Shown: positions 1 through 5,183, counted from the first letter of the stretch. The stretch: 5,183 nt of DNA from Bacillota bacterium (GCA_003343805.1 QAKM01000063.1:1-5183); one strand, 5' to 3'. Notes: a model not told the origin generated them from the letters alone. Translations and numbers: made by a program.

Positions 1-77
1 CCTGCCGCGGCAGGCGCGCCGCCCTTCCTTGCGGGGAACAGAGCGCCGCGGTGCGCGAAAATAGCGTGCCAAAACAC
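1..77. other. Upstream non-coding stretch with 14-bp palindrome
   Basis: Bases 1-14 form a perfect self-complementary palindrome (CCTGCCGCGGCAGG), which as RNA could make a 5-bp stem with a 4-base loop. No T-run follows on the plus strand, so it is not a convincing terminator. Forward frames are open for short distances here (to stops at 62-64 and 103-105), but the encoded peptides resemble nothing I know. A C-terminal tail of a gene lying to the left cannot be excluded. Base composition shifts to AT-rich around 60-113, where the promoter lies. Confidence 0.4.
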
Positions 78-106
78 TTTACAAAGAGGGCGTTTTGCTT
101 TATAAT
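78..106 (+). promoter_or_regulatory. Sigma-70/sigma-A promoter for the methyltransferase-pseudouridine synthase operon
   Basis: A -35 box TTTACA (78-83, one mismatch to TTGACA) is separated by exactly 17 bp from a perfect -10 box TATAAT (101-106). It lies in a local AT-rich patch within GC-rich DNA. A transcript should start about 7 nt after the -10 box, near 112-114. That coincides with the ATG at 114, so the message would have almost no leader. Confidence 0.85.
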
Positions 107-113
107 TTTCGGT

Positions 114-992
114 ATGATTGCACTTGCCGACAACTGGAAGGACTATTCCGTCATCGCAACGGGCGACGGCTACAAGCTGGAGCGCTGGAAGGACGTCGTA
201 CTGCTCCGCCCCGACCCGCAGGTCATCTGGAGCGCGCAGCGCGATCTCTTCTCCTATCCCGGCCTCTGCGCCGTCTATCGGAGGAACAAGGGAAACGGCG
301 GGGGCGGCGGCTTCTGGGAATACAAGAAGGAGCTCCCTCCCGAGTGGAACATCTCCTATCGCGATCTCACCTTCCGCGTGCATCCCATGAACTTCAAGCA
401 CACGGGGCTCTTTCCCGAACAGGCGGTGCATTGGGACAAGACGAGCTCCCTCATCCGCGGGGCGGTCGAAACGGGGAGGAAGGTAAAAGTCCTCAACCTC
501 TTTGCCTACACGGGCGGGGCGAGCGTCGCAATGGCCAAGGCGGGCGCGGAAGTGACGCACGTCGACGCCGCCAAGAACATGGTGGAGCGTGCGGGCGAGA
601 ACGCGCGGCTCTCGGGCATCCGATCGGGCATCCGCTATATCGTGGACGACTGCAAGAAGTTCGTCGCGCGGGAGATAAGGAGGGGCAACCGCTACGACGC
701 CGTCGTCATGGACCCTCCCTCCTACGGGCGCGGCCCGGGCGGCGAGCTGTGGAAGATCGAAACGGAGCTCTTCCCCTTCGTCAGGATGTGCCGCGAGCTT
801 CTTTCGGATGACCCGCTCTTCTTTCTCATCAACAGTTATACGACGGGCCTGCAGCCTGCCGTTCTGAACAATATTTTGACGCTGTGCCTCAAGGGGTACA
901 AGGGGAGCATCGATTCCTACGAGGTGGGGCTGCCCACCGAAGAGGGCATCGCCCTGCCCTGCGGCGCGGGAGGAATGTACATCCATGACTGA
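114..992 (+). CDS. Class I SAM-dependent methyltransferase, COG1092/RlmI-RlmK-like, probably rRNA-modifying
   Basis: This 292-residue protein matches the catalytic part of the RlmI/RlmK-type 23S rRNA methyltransferases, which transfer methyl from S-adenosylmethionine to rRNA. An N-terminal substrate-side region (1-120) contains the family-like run NWKDYSVIATGDGYKLERW (7-25) and RPDPQVIW (32-39). The Rossmann fold follows: motif I VLNLFAYTGG (126-135), an acidic residue at D151 expected to bind the SAM ribose, DDC at 178-180, and the catalytic-type motif DPPSYGRG (200-207). There is no PUA domain. I start it at ATG 114, because family homology begins there and the promoter's -10 box ends at 106; the open frame extends back to GTG 51, but that would put the promoter inside the gene. 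No Shine-Dalgarno precedes 114, which fits leaderless translation. A run of five glycines (62-66) sits where relatives carry a shorter GGG. Exact target base unknown. It overlaps the next gene by 8 nt. Confidence 0.85.
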   Translation: MIALADNWKDYSVIATGDGYKLERWKDVVLLRPDPQVIWSAQRDLFSYPGLCAVYRRNKGNGGGGGFWEYKKELPPEWNISYRDLTFRVHPMNFKHTGLFPEQAVHWDKTSSLIRGAVETGRKVKVLNLFAYTGGASVAMAKAGAEVTHVDAAKNMVERAGENARLSGIRSGIRYIVDDCKKFVAREIRRGNRYDAVVMDPPSYGRGPGGELWKIETELFPFVRMCRELLSDDPLFFLINSYTTGLQPAVLNNILTLCLKGYKGSIDSYEVGLPTEEGIALPCGAGGMYIHD

Positions 993-1722
993 CATCCAAA
1001 AGACAGAGGAGGCGCTCTCGCCTTCGGACAAGCTGACGATCCTCTACGAGGACAACCATATCATCGTGGTGTTAAAGCCGCAGAACCTCGCTTCCTGCCC
1101 GGACGAGAGCGGAGATGAAAACCTGCTCGATCTGGTGCGCGAGTACATCCGCACGGCGTACAACAAGCCGGGCAATGTATATGTGGGGCTCGTGCACCGG
1201 CTCGACCGTCCCACGGGCGGCGTCATGGTATTTGCCAAGACGAGCAAGGCGGCGGGGCGCCTCGGCGAGCAGATGAAGACGGGCGACTTCGAGAAGAAGT
1301 ATCTCACCGTGCTCAACGGCTGCCCGCACAGCGAGCAGGGAACGCTCGTCAATTATCTCAAGAAGAACACCGTCAACAATATGGTGTACCTCTGCACGCA
1401 GGGGACGGACGGGGCAAAGCTCGCCTCACTTGACTACCATATCCTCGAAAAGAAGGAGCCGCTCGCCCTCTGCGACATCACGCTGCACACGGGCAGGAGC
1501 CATCAGATCCGCGTGCAGATGGCGGGCATCGCGCACCCCGTCTACGGCGATATGCGCTACGGCGGCGAGCGCGCGCAGAAGGGCAAGCTCGCCCTTTGGG
1601 CGTATTCTTTGAGCTTCACCCACCCCGTCACCAAGGAGCGGATGCGCTTTCTTTGCGAGCCGCCCAAGAACGAGACGCCGTGGAACAAGTTCGACCTTGC
1701 CAAGGCAATGGCGGTGGGGTGA
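985..1722 (+). CDS. RluA-family pseudouridine synthase
   Basis: This 245-residue cytoplasmic enzyme should isomerise uridine to pseudouridine in rRNA or tRNA. It carries the family signatures in order: YEDNHIIVVLKP (21-32), the catalytic motif HRLDRPTGG (71-79) with the nucleophilic aspartate at D74, TGRSHQIRVQ (169-178), HPVYGDMRYG (184-193) and a C-terminal strand region around LALWAYSLSFTHP (202-214). It has no N-terminal S4 RNA-binding domain, so it belongs with the short RluA-type members rather than RluC/RluD-like ones. The start is ATG 985, preceded by GGGAGG at 968-973 with an 11-nt spacer, and it overlaps the methyltransferase stop by 8 nt, indicating translational coupling. Both genes modify RNA and share one promoter. 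The exact target uridine cannot be told from sequence, so I give no gene symbol. Confidence 0.93.
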   Translation: MTDIQKTEEALSPSDKLTILYEDNHIIVVLKPQNLASCPDESGDENLLDLVREYIRTAYNKPGNVYVGLVHRLDRPTGGVMVFAKTSKAAGRLGEQMKTGDFEKKYLTVLNGCPHSEQGTLVNYLKKNTVNNMVYLCTQGTDGAKLASLDYHILEKKEPLALCDITLHTGRSHQIRVQMAGIAHPVYGDMRYGGERAQKGKLALWAYSLSFTHPVTKERMRFLCEPPKNETPWNKFDLAKAMAVG

Positions 1723-1730
1723 GCGGCCGA

Positions 1731-1793
1731 CGGGACCGTTCCCGCACTTTTGCGCCCCGCCTGCGTGAGGCGCGGGTGAAAATTTAATTTTCT
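1731..1793 (+). terminator. Probable intrinsic terminator with two tandem hairpins after the RNA-modification operon
   Basis: The first hairpin pairs CGGGA (1731-1735) with TCCCG (1740-1744) around a 4-base loop and is followed by CACTTTTG. The second pairs about 1754-1762 with 1768-1777 (8 G-C/A-T pairs plus an outer G-T, one bulged C at 1773, 5-base loop). It is followed by an interrupted A/T-rich tract ending TTTTCTT (1787-1793). The T-tract is imperfect, so efficiency is uncertain. The position, directly between a stop codon at 1722 and a new promoter at 1816, supports the call. Confidence 0.5.
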
Positions 1794-1815
1794 TCCCAAC
1801 ACGGCTTGTTACCGC

Positions 1816-1844
1816 TTGACGGGCGCAAAAATTTTGTGTAAAAT
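1816..1844 (+). promoter_or_regulatory. Sigma-70/sigma-A promoter for the surface protein gene
   Basis: TTGACG (1816-1821, one mismatch) and TAAAAT (1839-1844, one mismatch) are spaced by exactly 17 bp. The predicted transcription start is near 1851. This leaves a 5' leader of about 100 nt before the ATG at 1952 and makes the surface protein gene its own transcription unit, separate from the RNA-modification operon. Confidence 0.82.
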
Positions 1845-1850
1845 AGTTGG

Positions 1851-1951
1851 GTGAATGCGCTATCGGGCTCACCGTGCGCACCACATTTGGGGGTTTTCCC
1901 CGAATGCAAGAACACTTTGCGGGCATTCGTGTCCGCACGGAGCAGGATTAC
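1851..1951 (+). promoter_or_regulatory. Structured 5' leader of the surface protein gene
   Basis: The leader can fold into a three-way-junction-like arrangement. An outer helix pairs CCGTGCG (1872-1878) with CGCACGG (1934-1940), extended after one mismatch by two more pairs (1880-1881 with 1931-1932). Inside lie a small hairpin GGGG-TTTT-CCCC (1890-1901) and a 7-bp helix CGAATGC (1901-1907) with GCATTCG (1923-1929) around a 15-nt loop. The outer helix covers the first two bases of the Shine-Dalgarno GGAG (1939-1942), so folding could damp translation. It matches no riboswitch class that I recognise. The fold is hand-derived and its function is inference. Confidence 0.4.
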
Positions 1952-4225
1952 ATGACTAAGAGTAAATTCAGAACGATCACCATTGCGGCGCTCAGCCTTC
2001 TTCTGACGCTGCTTTTGAGCCTTGCGGCGGGCATGATCATGCCCCGCGCGTCCGCTTCGGCCGAGGAGTACACGCCCACGAACATCTTCTCGACGGGGAC
2101 GAATACCACCGTCTCCAACACCGAGGAGGACGGGACGGACTACCTCTCCTTCACGCACGCCGGTAACGGTGCTTCGGCTTACTTCCGCCGCGACCTTGCG
2201 CTCAAGTGGTTCGCTTCCGACGAAGGGGCAAGCTATCTCTCCCTGACCGTCGCCTTCCCCGAGATCGCCTTTTCCGAGTACACGATCTCCTTCGAGAGCG
2301 CGGAAGAGAACATCAGCGAAGAGGAGCTCTCCGAAAATTCCGTCCTCTTTGAGAACGGCGAAGCGGGGACGACGGCTGCCGTCATCAACGCCTCCGGCGA
2401 GAAGGGCGAAGCGGTCGCCGTCGATCTTTCGGGCGACGTCGTGCTCACGATCGACGAAGAGGACTGCGCTTACGGCGAATTTTCCGTGTATGTGAACGGC
2501 ACGAAGATCGGCACCTTCACCAACATCGGCGGCTACTTCATGGAGTATCTCTCCTCGGCTTCCGATACCCCCAGAACGCCCATCACCTTCGAGTCGACCA
2601 AGCTCTCCGGCGAGAGCCAGGTCGTGCTCGTCAAGGCGCTCAACGGCCAGTCCTTCGCCCTCAACGAGAACGGCAAGGTCGTTGACGATACCGCTCCCGT
2701 GCTCGTCGTGAACAGCGATGTCTATCCCTTCACGCTGGGTACGAAGTTCAGCCTCGACTACGAGGCGATCGACGTGTGCGATTCCACCGTCACTGTCTCG
2801 CGCGAGTACTGCATGGCCCGCTTCACCGAGTCGGGTGACTACCGCATCCCCGCGGACGATGACTACAAGACGCTGACGACTTCCACCTGGTTCATGCCTT
2901 CGGATGACGCGGGCGAAGAGGAAGTGCAGTATGTCTCCATCCGCTTCACGCTCGACGACGGGCGCGACAACGCAGAGGAGACCGAAGCTCCCGTCTACCT
3001 CGTCTGGTATGCGGCAGAGGGCGCTTCCGTCACCTTCGGCGCGGGCGAGGATACGCTCGGCTACATCCTTGTGGACCGTGCGGACAAGGGCCCCGTCTAC
3101 AACGGGCTCACCGCGACGGCAACGACCGAGGACGGCCGTCCGAGCGGCGAAAACGTCAAGGATGCAGATTCCGAGGACGTGAACGGCAACGGCGACAGCG
3201 AGGAGGCGCTCCTCGACGTGCTTGCCGCACAGTACCAGAGCGCGGTCGACCGCGCCGCCGAGAATGCCAGCGCGGGCGACGGGGCATACTTCTATCTCCC
3301 TTCCCTCCGCAGCCTCATCTCGAGCGATTCCAGCGACTACCGCGACCTCACCTTCAACATCTACTACTACTCTCAGAGCCAGACGTCGGACGACACGGCA
3401 TCCTCTGCGACGTCGCTTGCCTACAATCGCCTGCGCTTTGAGATCGGCGAACCCGGTCGCTATGTGTTCCGCGTGCTCGCGAGCGACGGCTCGGGCAACG
3501 GCATGATGTACTACCTCGACGGCAAGCTCGTCACGGTGACGAGCAGCAACATCTGGGAGATCGAGGAGATCCCCGAGTTCTCCTTCACGGTCGGCTACGA
3601 CGGCGCCCGCATCACCGATCCCGAGGAACAGGAGCTGGGCTACCGCGATACGACGTATGATGCCGAGGACTTCGAGATCATCGCCGTCTCCGGTTACGAG
3701 GCGGAGTACGAGCTCTATCGCATCGACGAGAACAGCCTTCCCTCCGAGCTGCAGGGGACTTCGTACAGCTCCCTTGTCACCAACGCGAAGGAGTACTTCG
3801 ACGGCGATTGGGCGCAGTACCTCATCCGCATCGATCCCTTCAACAGCGAGATCGACGAGGACGATGCGCTGTGGGACCGCACGGACAATCGCTATGAGTG
3901 GCAGCCCGACGATCTCACCTTCGTTCCCAACGAGGCGGGCTATTATGTGATCAAGCTCACCGTGACCGAGCCCTCCATGCCCGGTTACAGCGTGTCGGCC
4001 TATCAGGTCATCGACGTGCGCAACCCCATCGATACGCTCCCCGATGCCACCTACTGGCTGGAGAACAACGTGGCGGCCGTCGTGTTGTTCTGCATCTCGG
4101 GCGTGCTCCTCATCGCGCTGGTGGCACTCTTCGTCATCAAGCCCAGACAGAGCGTCGATGAAGTGGACGTGAAGTCGCTCAAGGGCAGCAAGAAGTCCAA
4201 GAACGACGAGGAAAAGAAGGACTAA
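1952..4225 (+). CDS. Large acidic secreted protein with single C-terminal membrane anchor, function unknown
   Basis: The 757-residue product is not one I can name. A signal peptide is clear: basic MTKSKFR, hydrophobic core about 8-30, and an ASASA site with likely cleavage after A37. The exported part (38-705) ends at a single transmembrane segment (about 706-728) and a short charged cytoplasmic tail with many lysines, so the topology is type I membrane protein. There is no LPXTG sorting signal. The exported part is very acidic: by hand count about 125 Asp/Glu against fewer than 40 Lys/Arg. Alternating hydrophobic and polar stretches, DDTAPVLVV (245-253) and AGYYVIKLTV (662-671) resemble edges of Ig-like beta-sandwich repeats, and 38-230 may be another beta-sandwich. 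Three exported cysteines (172, 276, 287) leave at most one disulfide, perhaps 276-287. ATG 1952 is chosen because GGAG lies 9 nt upstream and the signal peptide begins there. A role at the cell surface, such as adhesion, glycan or metal binding, is speculation. Confidence 0.85.
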   Translation: MTKSKFRTITIAALSLLLTLLLSLAAGMIMPRASASAEEYTPTNIFSTGTNTTVSNTEEDGTDYLSFTHAGNGASAYFRRDLALKWFASDEGASYLSLTVAFPEIAFSEYTISFESAEENISEEELSENSVLFENGEAGTTAAVINASGEKGEAVAVDLSGDVVLTIDEEDCAYGEFSVYVNGTKIGTFTNIGGYFMEYLSSASDTPRTPITFESTKLSGESQVVLVKALNGQSFALNENGKVVDDTAPVLVVNSDVYPFTLGTKFSLDYEAIDVCDSTVTVSREYCMARFTESGDYRIPADDDYKTLTTSTWFMPSDDAGEEEVQYVSIRFTLDDGRDNAEETEAPVYLVWYAAEGASVTFGAGEDTLGYILVDRADKGPVYNGLTATATTEDGRPSGENVKDADSEDVNGNGDSEEALLDVLAAQYQSAVDRAAENASAGDGAYFYLPSLRSLISSDSSDYRDLTFNIYYYSQSQTSDDTASSATSLAYNRLRFEIGEPGRYVFRVLASDGSGNGMMYYLDGKLVTVTSSNIWEIEEIPEFSFTVGYDGARITDPEEQELGYRDTTYDAEDFEIIAVSGYEAEYELYRIDENSLPSELQGTSYSSLVTNAKEYFDGDWAQYLIRIDPFNSEIDEDDALWDRTDNRYEWQPDDLTFVPNEAGYYVIKLTVTEPSMPGYSVSAYQVIDVRNPIDTLPDATYWLENNVAAVVLFCISGVLLIALVALFVIKPRQSVDEVDVKSLKGSKKSKNDEEKKD

Positions 4226-4254
4226 GTTCTGACAGGACTCATCAATTTTGAATA

Positions 4255-4290
4255 GCAAAGAGGCACTGCGGCAGCGCGGTGCCTCTTTGC
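4255..4290 (+). terminator. Long terminator-like hairpin after the surface protein gene
   Basis: GCAAAGAGGCAC (4255-4266) pairs perfectly over 12 bp with 4279-4290, and the stem can continue through a T-G wobble and GCG/CGC to a GCAG tetraloop, giving about 16 bp. The A-rich 5' arm and T-containing 3' arm resemble a classic terminator, but no T-run follows the stem (next bases ATCCCGC). Termination efficiency is therefore uncertain, and some read-through into DUF378 is plausible. It starts 29 nt after the stop codon. Confidence 0.6.
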
Positions 4291-4317
4291 ATCCCGCTGC
4301 CGCATAAAAAGGGATGC
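4267..4317 (+). promoter_or_regulatory. Alternative helices overlapping the terminator-like hairpin, upstream of DUF378
   Basis: TGCGGCAGCG (4267-4276), the loop-side part of the preceding hairpin, is perfectly complementary over 10 bp to CGCTGCCGCA (4295-4304). In addition GCATCCC (4289-4295) pairs with GGGATGC (4311-4317) over 7 bp. The 10-bp helix excludes the inner part of the terminator-like hairpin, and the 7-bp helix competes for its last two bases and for base 4295. This resembles the competing-structure layout of an attenuator, but no ligand, leader peptide or known motif is identifiable. I found no good promoter between 4226 and 4348, only weak matches. Confidence 0.35.
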
Positions 4318-4348
4318 TCCGCACAAACTGCATGGCAGGAGGTATCCG

Positions 4349-4594
4349 ATGGTTATTGCAAACTTGATCTCTTATATCCTGGTGCTCGTCGGGGCGCTGA
4401 ATTGGGGCATCTTCGGTCTGTTCGATTTCAACCTGGTGTCGGCCGTCTTTGCGGGGCCGCGCACGGTGGGGTCGATCATCGTCTATTCGCTCATAGCGCT
4501 GGCGGCGATCTGGCTGATCATCTCGCCCATCATCACGAACGGGATGCTCAAATTGCAGGGCAACCGGGTGGCGCGCGAACAGCACCATGCCTGA
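4349..4594 (+). CDS. DUF378 family small membrane protein
   Basis: This 81-residue protein fits the DUF378 (YuzA-like) family of small bacterial membrane proteins of unknown function. The first hydrophobic segment (about 3-17) runs into the family hallmark GALNWGIFGLFDFNLV (15-30), followed by a second membrane segment (about 40-62) and a short polar C-terminal tail ending REQHHA. Two membrane crossings are predicted. The start at ATG 4349 has a perfect AGGAGG Shine-Dalgarno (4337-4342) with a 6-nt spacer. The gene lies 123 bp after the surface protein gene and is closed by a strong terminator, so it is probably transcribed alone or by read-through from upstream. Nothing in the sequence ties it functionally to the iron genes that follow. 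Confidence 0.9.
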   Translation: MVIANLISYILVLVGALNWGIFGLFDFNLVSAVFAGPRTVGSIIVYSLIALAAIWLIISPIITNGMLKLQGNRVAREQHHA

Positions 4595-4608
4595 CTGAAT
4601 GTTTCGGG

Positions 4609-4646
4609 GCGGGGGGAGCATATTTTGTGCTCCGCCCGCATTTTTT
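4609..4646 (+). terminator. Strong rho-independent terminator after DUF378
   Basis: GGAGCA (4615-4620) pairs with TGCTCC (4628-4633) around a 7-nt loop. After one G-G mismatch, GCGGG (4609-4613) pairs with CCCGC (4635-4639). A run of six T follows at 4641-4646. This is a canonical intrinsic terminator and separates DUF378 from the feo operon. Confidence 0.9.
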
Positions 4647-4678
4647 ATGATGAGGCACGTCCGCCGGGCCGGGCGTGC
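4646..4678 (+). promoter_or_regulatory. Candidate feoA promoter element and GC-rich dyad
   Basis: TATGAT (4646-4651) matches the -10 consensus at five of six bases, but no good -35 lies upstream (best TTGTGC at 4625-4630, 15-bp spacing), so the promoter call is weak. Just after it GCACGTCCG (4655-4663) pairs with CGGGCGTGC (4670-4678) over 9 bp including one T-G pair, with a 6-nt loop. The dyad ends 4 nt before the feoA Shine-Dalgarno. It may be an operator for a metal-dependent repressor or a leader hairpin. It does not look like a Fur or DtxR/IdeR consensus box. Confidence 0.3.
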
Positions 4679-4694
4679 AGATGGGGGAGGTCGT

Positions 4695-4925
4695 ATGCCG
4701 TCTTGTACATTGCGGGCGCTCAAACGGGGGATGCGTGCCAGGGTCGTCGGGGTCAGGGGAGACGGAGCGCTCGCTTCCCGCCTGGCGGCGCTCGGGCTGC
4801 GGCCGGGGGAGACGGTGACGCTTCTGAGAGTTTCTCCCATGAGGCGCACCTTCCTCCTGCAGACGGAGGAGAGCGTCTTTGCGCTCGGAAGGGAGGCGGC
4901 GGAATGCGTGATCGCAGAAGTGTGA
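4695..4925 (+). CDS. feoA: FeoA ferrous iron transport accessory protein
   Basis: This 76-residue protein is a FeoA, the small cytoplasmic SH3-like partner of the Fe(II) transporter FeoB, thought to interact with it and support uptake. The family core is visible as LRALKRGMRARVVGVRG (6-22), then SRLAALGLRPGETVTLLR (28-45) and a C-terminal strand region FALGREAAECVIAEV (62-76). Its length is normal for the family. ATG 4695 is preferred because it begins at the usual MxxxxLxxLKxG pattern and follows GGGGGAGG (4683-4690) by 4 nt. A longer open frame back to 4599 would run through the terminator and read as low-complexity sequence. feoB overlaps its 3' end by 22 nt, supporting one coupled operon. 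It is arginine-rich for such a small protein, in line with the high GC content. Confidence 0.92.
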   Translation: MPSCTLRALKRGMRARVVGVRGDGALASRLAALGLRPGETVTLLRVSPMRRTFLLQTEESVFALGREAAECVIAEV

Positions 4926-5183
4926 AGGCGATGGCGGAGCCCGATGCGGAGCTGCTCCTTCTCGGCAATCCCAACGCGGGCAAGAGCACGCTCTTCAATA
5001 CTCTCACGGGCGGGCACGCGCGCGTCGGAAATTGGCACGGCGTCACGGTGTGTGCGCTCGAGGGCGAGGCGGTGCTCGCGGGCAGACGGGTGCGGGTGAG
5101 CGACCTTCCCGGCGTCTACTCGGCCGAGGGGCTGAGCATGGAAGAGCGCTCCGCCTGCACCTATCTCAAAGAGCATCCCGAAG
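4904..5183 (+). CDS. feoB: FeoB ferrous iron transport protein B, 5' part only
   Basis: Only the first 93 codons are in the window; the reading frame is open to the right edge. FeoB is the inner-membrane Fe(II) transporter with an N-terminal cytoplasmic G-protein domain. The visible part is that domain: G1/P-loop GNPNAGKST (21-29), the switch I/G2 region VGNWHGVTV (41-49) with the Mg-coordinating type threonine T48, and G3 DLPGVYS (67-73) followed by LSMEERSACTYL (77-88), a pattern typical of FeoB. I choose ATG 4904, which has GGGAGG at 4891-4896 with a 7-nt spacer and lies inside the end of feoA. ATG 4931 and GTG 4922 are in frame but have no well-spaced ribosome site. The residue before GVT is histidine (H45), where many FeoB have proline or alanine. 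The membrane core lies beyond the window. Confidence 0.93.
   Translation, partial: MRDRRSVKAMAEPDAELLLLGNPNAGKSTLFNTLTGGHARVGNWHGVTVCALEGEAVLAGRRVRVSDLPGVYSAEGLSMEERSACTYLKEHPE

Noticed and set aside
51..113. N-terminal extension of the methyltransferase from GTG 51
   Set aside because: It would contain the whole promoter, lacks a ribosome binding site, and encodes residues outside the family homology, which begins at ATG 114.
1426..1938. Minus-strand open frame over the pseudouridine synthase end and promoter region
   Set aside because: It lies antisense to a clear RluA-family gene and crosses the hairpins and promoter of the next unit; no recognisable protein features.
1847..1951. N-terminal extension of the surface protein from TTG 1847
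   Set aside because: It would start at or before the predicted transcription start and would bury the signal peptide 35 residues inside the protein. ATG 1952 has a spaced GGAG and begins the signal peptide.
4279..4650. Plus-strand open frame overlapping DUF378 in another frame
   Set aside because: It overlaps the well-supported DUF378 gene, has no proper ribosome site, crosses the terminator, and encodes unrecognisable His/Arg/Ala-rich sequence.
4599..4694. N-terminal extension of FeoA from ATG 4599
   Set aside because: It passes through the strong terminator at 4609-4646 and reads as Gly/Arg-rich sequence unlike FeoA; ATG 4695 has a Shine-Dalgarno and family-typical start.
4641..4694. Fur or DtxR/IdeR box before feoA
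   Set aside because: I looked for the usual AT-rich Fur-type and TTAGG-type inverted repeats and found neither; only the GC-rich dyad is present.
1784..5176. Very long open frame on the minus strand (about 1130 codons)
   Set aside because: It is in the register where antisense stops correspond to sense codons TTA, CTA and TCA, which the GC-rich genes in phase with it (1952-4225, 4349-4594 and feoB) avoid. It runs across several well-supported plus-strand genes, terminators and promoters, and its translation is low-complexity Arg/Val/Ala/Asp-rich sequence with no recognisable domain.

Overview
The window is a dense, all-plus-strand stretch of a GC-rich bacterial chromosome. It carries housekeeping RNA-modification genes, one large secreted membrane-anchored protein of unknown function, a small DUF378 membrane protein, and the start of a ferrous-iron uptake operon. 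Gene types, strong Shine-Dalgarno sites and near-consensus sigma-70/sigma-A promoters suggest a GC-rich Clostridia-type Firmicute, for example a gut Christensenellales/Borkfalkia-like lineage. This placement is inference from protein style, not from a marker gene. I see no tRNA, rRNA, CRISPR array, insertion sequence or phage gene.

Layout. Bases 1-77 are non-coding as far as I can see and begin with a perfect 14-bp palindrome. A near-perfect promoter (78-106) drives a two-gene RNA-modification operon: a COG1092-type SAM methyltransferase (114-992, apparently leaderless) overlapping by 8 nt an RluA-family pseudouridine synthase (985-1722). Hairpins follow at 1731-1777. A second near-consensus promoter (1816-1844) and a leader of about 100 nt that can fold precede a 757-residue, strongly acidic protein with a signal peptide and a C-terminal membrane anchor (1952-4225). 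The 123-bp gap after it holds a long terminator-like hairpin and two overlapping alternative helices. Next come DUF378 (4349-4594), a textbook terminator (4609-4646), a GC-rich dyad (4655-4678), feoA (4695-4925) and the 5' end of feoB (4904 to the right edge).

How the genes work together. The first two genes probably modify rRNA or tRNA and are translationally coupled. feoA and feoB form the Fe(II) uptake system, also coupled by overlap. The large surface protein has its own promoter and probable terminator, so it looks like a single-gene unit; its role cannot be read from its neighbours. The most noteworthy points are this unassigned surface protein, its foldable leader with possible leaderless upstream ORFs, the apparent leaderless start at 114, and the mutually exclusive helices before DUF378. 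No clearly new multi-gene system is visible.
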